Notes: generated from the letters alone by a model not told the origin. 6,328 bases of DNA from an uncultured Clostridia bacterium (GCA_934177555.1 CAKPPL010000065.1:1-6328); one strand, 5' to 3'. Numbered from the stretch's first letter, positions 1 to 5,613 are shown. Numbers and translations: made by a program.

Positions 1-77
1 GGAACTGGTAGACGCACAGGACTTAAAATCCTGCGCCTGAATAAGGCGTGCCGGTTCGATTCCGGCCATCTGCACCA
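1..77 (+). tRNA. tRNA-Leu (anticodon UAA), 5' end cut by window
   Basis: This is a class II tRNA whose first 11 or so bases lie before the window. The anticodon stem is 17-21 paired with 29-33, and its 7-base loop carries TAA at 24-26, which reads UUA leucine codons. A long variable arm (34-38 paired with 44-48) is the mark of Leu/Ser/Tyr tRNAs. The T stem is 50-54 paired with 62-66, with loop TTCGATT. The 3' acceptor strand is 67-73, the discriminator base is A74, and CCA is encoded at 75-77. The D-loop GGTAGA is also typical of tRNA-Leu. UUA is a major leucine codon in the genes of this window, so this is a heavily used tRNA. Confidence 0.96.
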
Positions 78-83
78 ATGACG

Positions 84-110
84 TATCTGTTCGAACTAAT
101 AAAACAGATA
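84..110 (+). other. Hairpin just 3' of the tRNA
   Basis: TATCTGTT (84-91) and AACAGATA (103-110) are perfect 8-base inverted repeats with an 11-base loop. The hairpin sits between the tRNA 3' end and the terminator at 116-152, so it is part of the tRNA precursor trailer. It may assist 3' processing or termination; that role is inference. Confidence 0.5.
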
Positions 111-115
111 GATAC

Positions 116-152
116 AAAAATCAATCAGAAAATAAATCTGGTTGATTTTTTT
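116..152 (+). terminator. Intrinsic terminator of the tRNA-Leu unit
   Basis: An 11-bp stem (119-129 with 137-147, one G-U pair) has a 7-base A-rich loop, and flanking A's at 116-118 can extend the stem. It is followed by a T run that ends at 152. This is a strong rho-independent terminator for the tRNA transcript. The reverse strand also carries a T run, so it may work in both directions. Confidence 0.88.
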
Positions 153-545
153 GTTTATATAAATGTTAACTTTGTTTTTGGGCATTATGTTATTGTTTAA
201 TATCTGAAACTTCATATTTTTAATTGTAAAACCTCTAGAACTATCTATTTTTCTTGTTAATTTTCTTAACAATAATAAATCCAAATCAATATAGCTTTGT
301 ACTGGTTCCAAATAATTTTCTTCACTTTCTGCTTTAACAGAAAATTTTTTATTATATATTTCTTTAAAAATTCATTTGCTTCATTAATTGTTTTTATTTT
401 TTTTAACTTGAAATCTGTTACTAATCTGTCTTGAATTGTATTGTTGGTTTTGTTTTCACTTGTAAATTGTTAATTTTTGTGTTTTTTCTTTGATTTAATA
501 CCAAAATCTGTAAGCATTTTGTAAAGAGAAGTATAAGATATTTTT
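150..545 (-). pseudogene. Degraded insertion-sequence transposase (integrase-core type), internally deleted
   Basis: Three pieces of one protein can be read on the minus strand. Piece A (about 541-473) encodes SYTSLYKMLTDFGIKSK, which resembles the helix-turn-helix segment just before the catalytic core of ISNCY/IS1202-type transposases. Piece B (about 469-361), in the same frame after a TAA at 472-470, encodes IQDRLVTDFKLKKIKTINE followed by ANEFLK. This resembles the family's 'TLQDRLVKELRL-GISTIEEAN-FL' stretch right after the core. Piece C is one frame over and starts about 359 (YNKKFSV, then RKIDSSRGFTIKNMKFQIL). It matches the family C-terminal region, and its open frame runs to a stop at 96-98 through the tRNA terminator. 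The N-terminus and the whole DDE catalytic core are missing. With a stop, a frameshift and these deletions it cannot make an active transposase. Family assignment is from memory of conserved motifs. Confidence 0.72.
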
Positions 546-547
546 AT

Positions 548-600
548 TATGACACAATCAAATATTAATTTTACTATGACATTATCAAAAGTTAAGTACA
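548..600 (-). repeat. Probable IS terminal end with subterminal tandem repeat
   Basis: Two imperfect copies of a 21-base unit start with TATGACA at 548 and 575 (period 27). Both end in TTAA and share ATCAAA in the middle. Read on the minus strand the block begins TGTACTTAAC at position 600 and precedes the transposase pieces. It is therefore where the 5' terminal inverted repeat and transposase-binding sites of an insertion sequence would lie. No matching opposite end (TGTACTTAAC on the plus strand) is present between the tRNA and position 180, so that end has probably been lost. Confidence 0.5.
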
Positions 601-618
601 AAATAAAAAAAATTTATA

Positions 619-647
619 TTGTAAAAAAATATTTAATATGCTAATAT
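619..647 (+). promoter_or_regulatory. Sigma-A-type promoter of the DUF2207 gene
   Basis: The -35 box is TTGTAA (619-624), the spacer is 17 bp, and the -10 box is TAATAT (642-647). Transcription would start near 654, about 20 bases before the start codon. The promoter lies just outside the presumed IS end at 600. Confidence 0.55.
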
Positions 648-674
648 AATATTAATTTAAAAGGGGGAATAAAA

Positions 675-2567
675 GTGAAAAAACATTATTTGAAATATAT
701 TTTTGCTTTAATTTTATTAGCAATTATAATAGTTCCTAATAATTCTTTTGCAATATCATCTTTAGGAGATTATACAATAGAAAATTATGATATAGATATG
801 GTAGTAAATGAAGATAATACTTTTGACATTACAGAAAATATAATTACAAATTTTAGTACAGCTAAACACGGAATATTTAGAAAAATTCCACTAAAAAATA
901 ATGTCAAAAGATTAGATGGAACAACATCAAATAATAGAGCAATAATAACTAATATAAGTGTTAGTGAAAATTATACAACATCAAAAGAAAATGGGTATAA
1001 AGTTATAAAAATCGGTAGTAGTAATCAAACACTAACAGGAATACACTCATATACTATAAAATATACATATAATATAGGAAAAGATCCATTAAAAAATGCA
1101 GATGAATTATATTATAATTTAATAGGAAATGAATGGGATGCAGACATAAGTAATGTGACATTTAAAATTACAATGCCAAAGTCATTTGATAAAACTTTAT
1201 TAGGTTTTTCAAGTGGTTATAATGGATCAACAGATAATTCAAATGTTTTTTATACAGTTGATGGAAATACAATAACAGGAATGTTAAATAATACTTTGAG
1301 AGAAGGTCAAGCACTAACAATTAGACTTACATTGCCAGAGGGATATTTCATAAATGCTAGTAGTAATATAGATATGTATACTATAGTTGTTATAATATTT
1401 TCTTTATTATGTGTATTGATTTCATACAGATTATGGGCTAAATATGGAAGAGATAATGAGGTTATAGAAACCGTAGAATTTTATCCACCAGAAGGATACA
1501 ATTCAGCTGAAGTTGGATTTCTATATAAAGGTTCTGCTGAAACGCAGGCAGTAATTTCATTACTTATATATTTAGCAAATAAAGGATATTTAAAAATTGA
1601 AGAAACAGAAGAAGAAGGAATATTTAAAAAATCAAAAGGATTTAAAATTACCAAAATAAAAGAATATGATGGAAATAATGAAAATGAAAAAATATTTTTC
1701 GATGGATTATTTGAAAATAAATATAATATTAATTCTAAAAAAACATCTGTGACAGCATTTGATTTATATGATAGTTTTTATACAACTTTAAATGATATAA
1801 AAAGTAAATTAAATAGTAAAGAAAACAAAAATAAAATTTTCGAATCATCTGCAAGTAAAAAAATAAAATGGCTTGTAATGATGATTATATCAATATTTAT
1901 TTTAATTACAGTAAAGCCTGTATTAGAATATGGTGAATTTGGAGCAGAGATAATATTATTTGCTTTAGTATTTCCAGGAATTGGTTTTACAATTTTAATA
2001 AGTTCTTTTATAAAACTTATAGATATGCCTAAAATAGTTGCAATAATTTGGAGTGGAATGTTTGGAGGTATACCATGGGCAATAATGGTATTACCAAGTT
2101 TAACACAAAATATGATGTATTTTCTAATGTATATTATAGGAGTAATATGTATGTCTGCAATTTTAGTATTTGTAAAGATTATGCCTAAGAGAACCCCATA
2201 TGGAAATGAAATATTAGGAAAATTGAGAGGGTTTAAAAGATTTTTAGAAACAGCTGAAAAACCTCAGTTAGAAAGTTTGGTGGAACAAAATCCAGAATAC
2301 TTTTATAACATATTACCATATACTTATGCTTTAGGTGTGTCAGATGTATGGGTTAAACAATTTGAAACTATAGCACTTCAAGCTCCTAATTGGTATGATT
2401 CAGAGAATGATTTTGATATGCATACTTTTGGAATATTTATGAATGAAACAATGAGTTCAGCTACAAGTGCAATGTCTTCTAGTCCATCTTCTAGTAGTGG
2501 AGAAGGCTCAAGTGGTGGTGGATCATCTGGAGGGGGCTCTGGAGGAGGTGGAGGAGGTTCTTGGTAA
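675..2567 (+). CDS. DUF2207 domain-containing membrane protein
   Basis: A 630-residue protein of the DUF2207 family, whose biochemical role is not established. The GTG start at 675 is set by AGGGGG at 662-667, seven bases upstream. The lysine-bearing N-terminus followed by a hydrophobic stretch (residues 5-21) and SFA before residue 27 looks like a signal peptide. Residues 27-230 form an exported, Asn/Thr-rich, probably beta-rich domain. A transmembrane segment (about 233-252) is followed by a cytoplasmic stretch (253-395) containing EFYPPEGYNSAEVGFLYKG, typical of the family. Further membrane segments lie at about 398-413, 423-447, 453-475 and 479-501. The conserved motif GKLRGFKRFLETAEK (515-529) and LPYTYALGVSDVW (547-559) follow. 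The tail from about 593 is almost all Ser and Gly and ends GSW, a common ending in this family. A cell-envelope role is plausible but unproven. It appears to be transcribed alone. Confidence 0.9.
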   Translation: MKKHYLKYIFALILLAIIIVPNNSFAISSLGDYTIENYDIDMVVNEDNTFDITENIITNFSTAKHGIFRKIPLKNNVKRLDGTTSNNRAIITNISVSENYTTSKENGYKVIKIGSSNQTLTGIHSYTIKYTYNIGKDPLKNADELYYNLIGNEWDADISNVTFKITMPKSFDKTLLGFSSGYNGSTDNSNVFYTVDGNTITGMLNNTLREGQALTIRLTLPEGYFINASSNIDMYTIVVIIFSLLCVLISYRLWAKYGRDNEVIETVEFYPPEGYNSAEVGFLYKGSAETQAVISLLIYLANKGYLKIEETEEEGIFKKSKGFKITKIKEYDGNNENEKIFFDGLFENKYNINSKKTSVTAFDLYDSFYTTLNDIKSKLNSKENKNKIFESSASKKIKWLVMMIISIFILITVKPVLEYGEFGAEIILFALVFPGIGFTILISSFIKLIDMPKIVAIIWSGMFGGIPWAIMVLPSLTQNMMYFLMYIIGVICMSAILVFVKIMPKRTPYGNEILGKLRGFKRFLETAEKPQLESLVEQNPEYFYNILPYTYALGVSDVWVKQFETIALQAPNWYDSENDFDMHTFGIFMNETMSSATSAMSSSPSSSSGEGSSGGGSSGGGSGGGGGGSW

Positions 2568-2576
2568 AGAACTTCT
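2553..2576 (+). other. Hairpin spanning the stop codon of the DUF2207 gene
   Basis: GAGGTTCTT (2554-2562) pairs with AAGAACTTC (2567-2575) with one G-U pair, and G2553-T2576 adds another. The loop is GGTA and the stop codon TAA (2565-2567) lies in the loop and stem. No T run follows, so it is not a standard intrinsic terminator. It could protect the mRNA 3' end or act as a weak terminator. It is the only candidate 3' structure before the next promoter. Confidence 0.4.
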
Positions 2577-2598
2577 AATCTAGCCGAAATTTAAAAGT

Positions 2599-2627
2599 TT
2601 GATATTTATGTAAATGTATGCTATAAT
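2599..2627 (+). promoter_or_regulatory. Near-consensus sigma-A promoter of the 134-residue protein gene
   Basis: TTGATA (2599-2604), a spacer of exactly 17 bp and a perfect TATAAT (2622-2627). The expected transcription start is near 2634, giving a leader of about 55 bases. The leader contains the inverted repeat AGTACA (2644-2649) / TGTACT (2665-2670) followed by ATTTTTT just before the ribosome binding site. Confidence 0.78.
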
Positions 2628-2688
2628 ATAAATATTATTCGTGAGTACAGCGAACTATAATAAATGTACTATTTTTTAGGAGACTGTT

Positions 2689-3093
2689 ATGGAAAAACGA
2701 ATGTTTCATGAAGGAGATGAAATATATGTTGTTGACTACTGGGCTTCTAATCTTGGAATGCAAGCATTTGAAGCATATGCAAAAATCTACAAAGTAGATC
2801 TAGAAAAAGAAATATTTGCAGCTGTTTTATATGGAGATACGTGTCAAACATATAGTTTCAAAGATTATGGACGGTTAATTTTTGACACACATGATGAAGC
2901 ATATGAAGCAGCAAAAAAAATCCCCAAACCATTAGAACATGTATATCAAAAAATAGATAATACCATGGTAGAAAGGACTGTTAAAGGAATAACAGGATAT
3001 CATGTAAATAGTGTTTATGATTTGATGATATGTTTAGATAATGGTGAAGAAGTTTCAACAAAAGAAATTGGAAATACAATATATCATCGGTAA
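2689..3093 (+). CDS. Hypothetical protein, 134 residues, possibly SH3-like beta-barrel type
   Basis: I do not recognise a named family. The ATG at 2689 follows AGGAG (2678-2682) by six bases. The protein is soluble and acidic, with no signal peptide or membrane segment. The N-terminal half starts FHEGDEIYVVDYW, has alternating hydrophobic residues (YAKIYKVDLEKEIFAAVLY), and then YSFKDYGRLIFDTHDEAYEAA (57-77 region). The last part resembles the 'F-T-EEA--A' helix of small clostridial and phage-type proteins with a short beta-barrel before it. The C-terminal half (VERTVKGITGYHV...MICLDNGEEVSTKEIG) could be a second beta-rich module. The gene has its own strong promoter and its own terminator, so it is a single-gene unit. 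Domain shape is inference; function is unknown. Confidence 0.8.
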   Translation: MEKRMFHEGDEIYVVDYWASNLGMQAFEAYAKIYKVDLEKEIFAAVLYGDTCQTYSFKDYGRLIFDTHDEAYEAAKKIPKPLEHVYQKIDNTMVERTVKGITGYHVNSVYDLMICLDNGEEVSTKEIGNTIYHR

Positions 3094-3098
3094 CAGTT

Positions 3099-3133
3099 AA
3101 ATAGGGTTCCTTATAATAAGGAACTCTATTTTT
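3099..3133 (+). terminator. Intrinsic terminator after the 134-residue protein gene
   Basis: A 12-bp stem (3101-3112 with 3118-3129, one G-U pair) has a 5-base loop (ATAAT) and is followed by five T's (3129-3133). It begins six bases after the stop codon and separates this gene from pyrG. Confidence 0.92.
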
Positions 3134-3150
3134 ACTTTAAGCTTAAAATA

Positions 3151-3179
3151 TTGAAAAAAATTATAATATATGATAAAAT
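3151..3179 (+). promoter_or_regulatory. Promoter of pyrG (extended -10)
   Basis: TTGAAA (3151-3156), a 17-bp spacer, then TAAAAT (3174-3179) preceded by TGA, which makes an extended -10 (TGATAAAAT). The predicted start is near 3186, giving a leader of about 30 bases. The ribosome binding site AGGAGG is at 3201-3206. The predicted start site lacks a run of G's and the leader has no terminator hairpin. Confidence 0.7.
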
Positions 3180-3215
3180 GCAAGAAAAGATGAAACTAAA
3201 AGGAGGAAAGTAATA

Positions 3216-4820
3216 ATGAACACAAAATATGTATTTGTAACAGGAGGAGTAGTATCTGGATTAGGAAAAGGAATAACAGCAGCATCATTAGGAAGATTAT
3301 TAAAAAATAGAGGATATAAAGTAACAATACAAAAATTTGATCCATACATAAATGTTGACCCTGGAACAATGAGTCCATATGAACATGGAGAAGTATTTGT
3401 AACAGATGATGGAGCAGAGACAGACTTAGATTTAGGACATTATGAAAGATTTATAGATGAAAATTTAACACAAAATTCTAGTGTAACAATGGGAAAAGTA
3501 TATTCAAATGTAATTGAAAAAGAAAGAAGAGGAGACTATTTAGGAAAAACAGTACAAGTAATACCACATATTACAAATGAAATAAAAGAGAAAATATATA
3601 GTTTTGAAAATACAGATACAGACATAGTTATAACAGAAGTAGGTGGTACTGTAGGTGATATAGAAGGATTATCAATAATAGAAGCAATTCGTCAAGTAGG
3701 ATTAGAAAAAAATCCAGAAGATGTAATTTATATACATGTAACATTATTACCATACATATTTGGTTCAAATGAAATAAAATCAAAACCAACACAACACTCA
3801 GTAAAAGAATTACAAAGTTTAGGAATACAACCAGATATTTTAGTTTGTAGAACAGAACAAGATATACCAGACACAATAAGAGAAAAATTAGCATTATTTT
3901 GTAATGTGAGAAAAAGTAGTGTAATTCAAAATAAAACAGCAGATAATTTATATGCAGTACCATTAATGCTTGAAGAAGAAGGATTAGCAAGAGAAGTATG
4001 TAATCATATGAAATTAGATAAATATGTTCCAGATAATACAGAATGGCAAAAGATGATAGATAATGTTAGAAATATAGGAGAAGAAGCAGTAAATATAGCA
4101 ATAGTTGGAAAATATATAAAACTAGAAGATTCATATTTATCAGTAATAGAAAGTTTACATCATGCAGGTTTTGCCAACCATGTAAAAGTAAATATAAAAT
4201 TAATAGATAGTGAAACAATAAATCAGGAAACAGCTCCACAAAAATTAAGTTGTTTACAAGGAATAATAGTTCCAGGTGGATTTGGAAATAGAGGAATTGA
4301 AGGAAAAATAGAAACAATAAAATATGCAAGAGAAAATAATATACCATTTTTAGGAATATGTTTAGGAATGCAAATGGCTGTTGTAGAATTTGCAAGAAAC
4401 GTATTAGGACTAAAAGATGCAAATTCAGCAGAATTTAGTGAAGATACAGAAAATCCAGTTATTCATATAATGGACAGTCAAATTGGAGTGGATAAAAAAG
4501 GTGGAACAATGAGACTTGGAGCATATCCATGTATTTTAAAAGAAAATACACTTGCACAAAAATTATATGGAAAAGAACAAATATCAGAAAGACATAGACA
4601 TAGATATGAATATAATAATCAGTATAAAAAACAATTAGAAGACGCAGGATTAATATGCTCAGGAACATCACCAGATGGAAAATTAGTAGAAATAGTAGAA
4701 TGCAAAAATCATCCATATTTTATTGCAGGACAATTCCATCCTGAATTAAAATCAAGACCAAATAGACCAGCACCTTTATTCGTTGGATTAGTAGAAGCTG
4801 CCAAAAAAATAATTTTATAA
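3216..4820 (+). CDS. pyrG: CTP synthase (glutamine-hydrolysing)
   Basis: Converts UTP to CTP using ATP and ammonia released from glutamine, the last step of de novo pyrimidine nucleotide synthesis, in the cytoplasm. It is 534 residues, the usual full length. The N-terminal synthetase domain (1 to about 265) shows the P-loop region GGVVSGLGKG (10-19, K18), KFDPYINVDPGTMSP (40-54), Mg-binding D72 in DLDLGHYERF and E141 in EVGGTVGDIE, and QVIPHITNEIK (114-124). The C-terminal class I glutamine amidotransferase domain (about 290-534) has the oxyanion loop GGFGNRG (354-360), the nucleophile Cys382 in FLGICLGMQ, and His508/Glu510 in QFHPE. All catalytic residues are present, so it should be active. 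The ATG at 3216 is nine bases after AGGAGG. It is flanked by terminators on both sides and so is transcribed alone. Confidence 0.98.
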   Translation: MNTKYVFVTGGVVSGLGKGITAASLGRLLKNRGYKVTIQKFDPYINVDPGTMSPYEHGEVFVTDDGAETDLDLGHYERFIDENLTQNSSVTMGKVYSNVIEKERRGDYLGKTVQVIPHITNEIKEKIYSFENTDTDIVITEVGGTVGDIEGLSIIEAIRQVGLEKNPEDVIYIHVTLLPYIFGSNEIKSKPTQHSVKELQSLGIQPDILVCRTEQDIPDTIREKLALFCNVRKSSVIQNKTADNLYAVPLMLEEEGLAREVCNHMKLDKYVPDNTEWQKMIDNVRNIGEEAVNIAIVGKYIKLEDSYLSVIESLHHAGFANHVKVNIKLIDSETINQETAPQKLSCLQGIIVPGGFGNRGIEGKIETIKYARENNIPFLGICLGMQMAVVEFARNVLGLKDANSAEFSEDTENPVIHIMDSQIGVDKKGGTMRLGAYPCILKENTLAQKLYGKEQISERHRHRYEYNNQYKKQLEDAGLICSGTSPDGKLVEIVECKNHPYFIAGQFHPELKSRPNRPAPLFVGLVEAAKKIIL

Positions 4821-4842
4821 AAGAAAATTAGGTTTTCATATA

Positions 4843-4899
4843 AAAATAAAAAGAATTAGAATATTATATTATATAATAAGACTAGTTCTTTTTTATTTT
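4843..4899. terminator. Bidirectional terminator between pyrG and the minus-strand XRE gene
   Basis: An A/T-rich stem of about 17 bp (4843-4859 with 4882-4899, one bulged T) ends with T-rich tracts on both strands (4889-4899 on plus, complement of 4842-4852 on minus). It closes an AT-rich loop of 22 bases. The right arm overlaps the last codons and the stop codon of the minus-strand regulator gene, so the two convergent genes share it. Confidence 0.72.
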
Positions 4900-5121
4900 A
4901 TAATGTCTATTGTCAGTATAACCTAATAACCAAATAGGAGAAACATCAAAAAGATTAGCAATTTTATCAATCATAACAGGTCCAATATTTTGAATTTGTC
5001 CACTTGCATATTTTGAAATAGTACCTTTTGATTTTAAACCTAATTCGTGTGCAATTTGTTCAAATGTTAAATTTGACTCATTGACAAGTTCTGAAAATCT
5101 TTGGTGAAAAACGTATTTCAA
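4882..5121 (-). CDS. XRE/Cro-CI family transcriptional regulator, 79 residues
   Basis: A small DNA-binding protein that is essentially a single helix-turn-helix domain. Helix 2 is about residues 19-29 (TFEQIAHELGL) and the recognition helix about 31-42 (SKGTISKYASGQ). It is followed by MIDKIANLFDVSPIWLLGYTD (50-70), whose 'VSP-WLLGYTD' ending is common in phage-type and Firmicute XRE regulators. There is no peptidase or ligand domain. The start is TTG at 5121: its complement strand carries AGGAGG (5129-5134) seven bases upstream. The ATG at 5126-5124 gives only two codons (ATG TAT TGA). It is divergent from the second XRE gene at 5284 and convergent with pyrG. Its target is unknown; autoregulation and control of its divergent neighbour are plausible. 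Confidence 0.9.
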   Translation of the reverse strand: MKYVFHQRFSELVNESNLTFEQIAHELGLKSKGTISKYASGQIQNIGPVMIDKIANLFDVSPIWLLGYTDNRHYKIKKN

Positions 5122-5153
5122 TACATAACCTCCTTTAAGATAATATATAAAAC

Positions 5154-5182
5154 ATTATAACATTAAAAAATAAAAAAGTAAA
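5154..5182 (-). promoter_or_regulatory. Promoter of the minus-strand XRE gene
   Basis: Read on the minus strand, a perfect TATAAT (5159-5154) lies 17 bp downstream of TTTACT (5182-5177), a weak -35. The predicted start is near 5147, about 26 bases before the TTG start codon. A weak -35 beside a perfect -10 suggests moderate expression. Confidence 0.5.
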
Positions 5183-5223
5183 TATAATAAAAATAGCAAA
5201 AGTAAAAATATGTAAAAAATGCA

Positions 5224-5252
5224 TTGACAAACAATGAAAAATATTGTATTAT
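5224..5252 (+). promoter_or_regulatory. Consensus promoter of the plus-strand XRE gene
   Basis: A perfect -35 TTGACA (5224-5229), a 17-bp spacer and TATTAT (5247-5252) make one of the strongest promoters in the window. Two overlapping dyads sit in it: CATTG (5222-5226) / CAATG (5232-5236), and ACAAT (5231-5235) / ATTGT (5243-5247). A strong promoter covered by dyads is what a repressed gene would show. Confidence 0.75.
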
Positions 5253-5269
5253 GTTTCTTATAAAGAAAC
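5253..5269 (+). promoter_or_regulatory. Palindrome at the transcription start, candidate operator
   Basis: GTTTCTT-ATA-AAGAAAC is a perfect 7-base inverted repeat that starts immediately after the -10 box and covers the predicted start site near 5259. Dyads of this size are typical half-site spacings for dimeric XRE proteins, so this is a likely binding site for one of the two adjacent regulators. If transcription starts upstream of it, it could instead form an RNA hairpin just before the ribosome binding site. Confidence 0.55.
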
Positions 5270-5283
5270 GTAAAGGAGAAGAT

Positions 5284-5502
5284 ATGGAACCTGAAATTAT
5301 AGGGCATAGAATACAAAAATTAATGATACAAAAAAATATAGAAAAAGAAGAATTAGCTAAAAGTTTAAATATAACATCAGAAGAATTAAAAAGAAAATTA
5401 GAAGGAAAAGAAGAATTTTATATAAATCAAATAGATAAAATAAAAGAAATCTTTCAATTAGATGTAGAAACATTCACAAAGATTTTTTTTGAAAAGCCAT
5501 AA
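5284..5502 (+). CDS. Small XRE-type helix-turn-helix protein, 72 residues
   Basis: A single helix-turn-helix domain with no other domain. IGHRIQKLMIQKNIEKEELA (6-25) matches the first two helices of the XRE fold. The recognition helix is about 32-40 (SEELKRKLE), and residues 43-69 (EEFYINQIDKIKEIFQLDVETFTKIFF) give the closing helices. The start is ATG 5284, chosen because AAAGGAG (5272-5278) lies five bases upstream. An in-frame TTG at 5224 would add 20 residues, but it lies inside the -35 box of the promoter and has no ribosome binding site. The helix-turn-helix is less canonical than that of the minus-strand neighbour, with Lys/Glu in place of the usual Gly/Ser turn residues, so DNA binding is likely but not certain. 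The protein is highly charged (rich in Lys and Glu). Confidence 0.85.
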   Translation: MEPEIIGHRIQKLMIQKNIEKEELAKSLNITSEELKRKLEGKEEFYINQIDKIKEIFQLDVETFTKIFFEKP

Positions 5503-5542
5503 AAAATTTAGTAGTGTAAACATACATTATTAAATTTTTTTT
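5501..5542 (+). terminator. Intrinsic terminator of the plus-strand XRE gene
   Basis: A long hairpin has arms 5501-5517 and 5524-5540, with AAAAAATTTA pairing with TAAATTTTTT and an inner GTAGTGT pairing with ACATTAT through two G-U pairs. It is followed by a T run to 5542. The first bases overlap the stop codon. Confidence 0.82.
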
Positions 5543-5585
5543 GTTATAAAACAATAAGATAATTTACAAAAAATAGTCTAAAAAC

Positions 5586-5613
5586 TTGAAAAATGGAAAT
5601 AATGTGATAAAAT
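5586..5613 (+). promoter_or_regulatory. Promoter of the oxidoreductase gene (extended -10)
   Basis: TTGAAA (5586-5591), a 16-bp spacer and TAAAAT (5608-5613) preceded by TGA, giving TGATAAAAT. Both boxes are identical to those of pyrG. The predicted start is near 5620, giving a leader of about 68 bases. Confidence 0.68.

Noticed and set aside
1..77. tRNA-Leu as an integration site (attL) of a genomic island
   Set aside because: No second copy of the tRNA 3' segment and no integrase gene is present in the window; the adjacent remnant is an IS type that does not need a tRNA target.
96..311. A real 71-residue protein on the minus strand
   Set aside because: It starts at a TTG without a ribosome binding site, runs through the tRNA terminator, and its first part is the C-terminal piece of the decayed transposase.
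2480..2567. Gly/Ser-coding repeats as a mobile or phase-variable repeat
   Set aside because: Low-complexity Gly/Ser tails are usual for DUF2207 proteins, the codons are mixed, and the longest G run is only five bases.
3161..4716. Several minus-strand open frames opposite pyrG and similar ones at 5564-6084
   Set aside because: They are Leu/Ile/Phe-rich mirror translations of A-rich coding DNA, have no ribosome binding sites and lie fully opposite convincing genes.
5224..5283. A longer version of the plus-strand XRE protein starting at TTG 5224
   Set aside because: The TTG is part of the consensus -35 box, the predicted transcript begins downstream of it, and there is no ribosome binding site; ATG 5284 has AAAGGAG in place.
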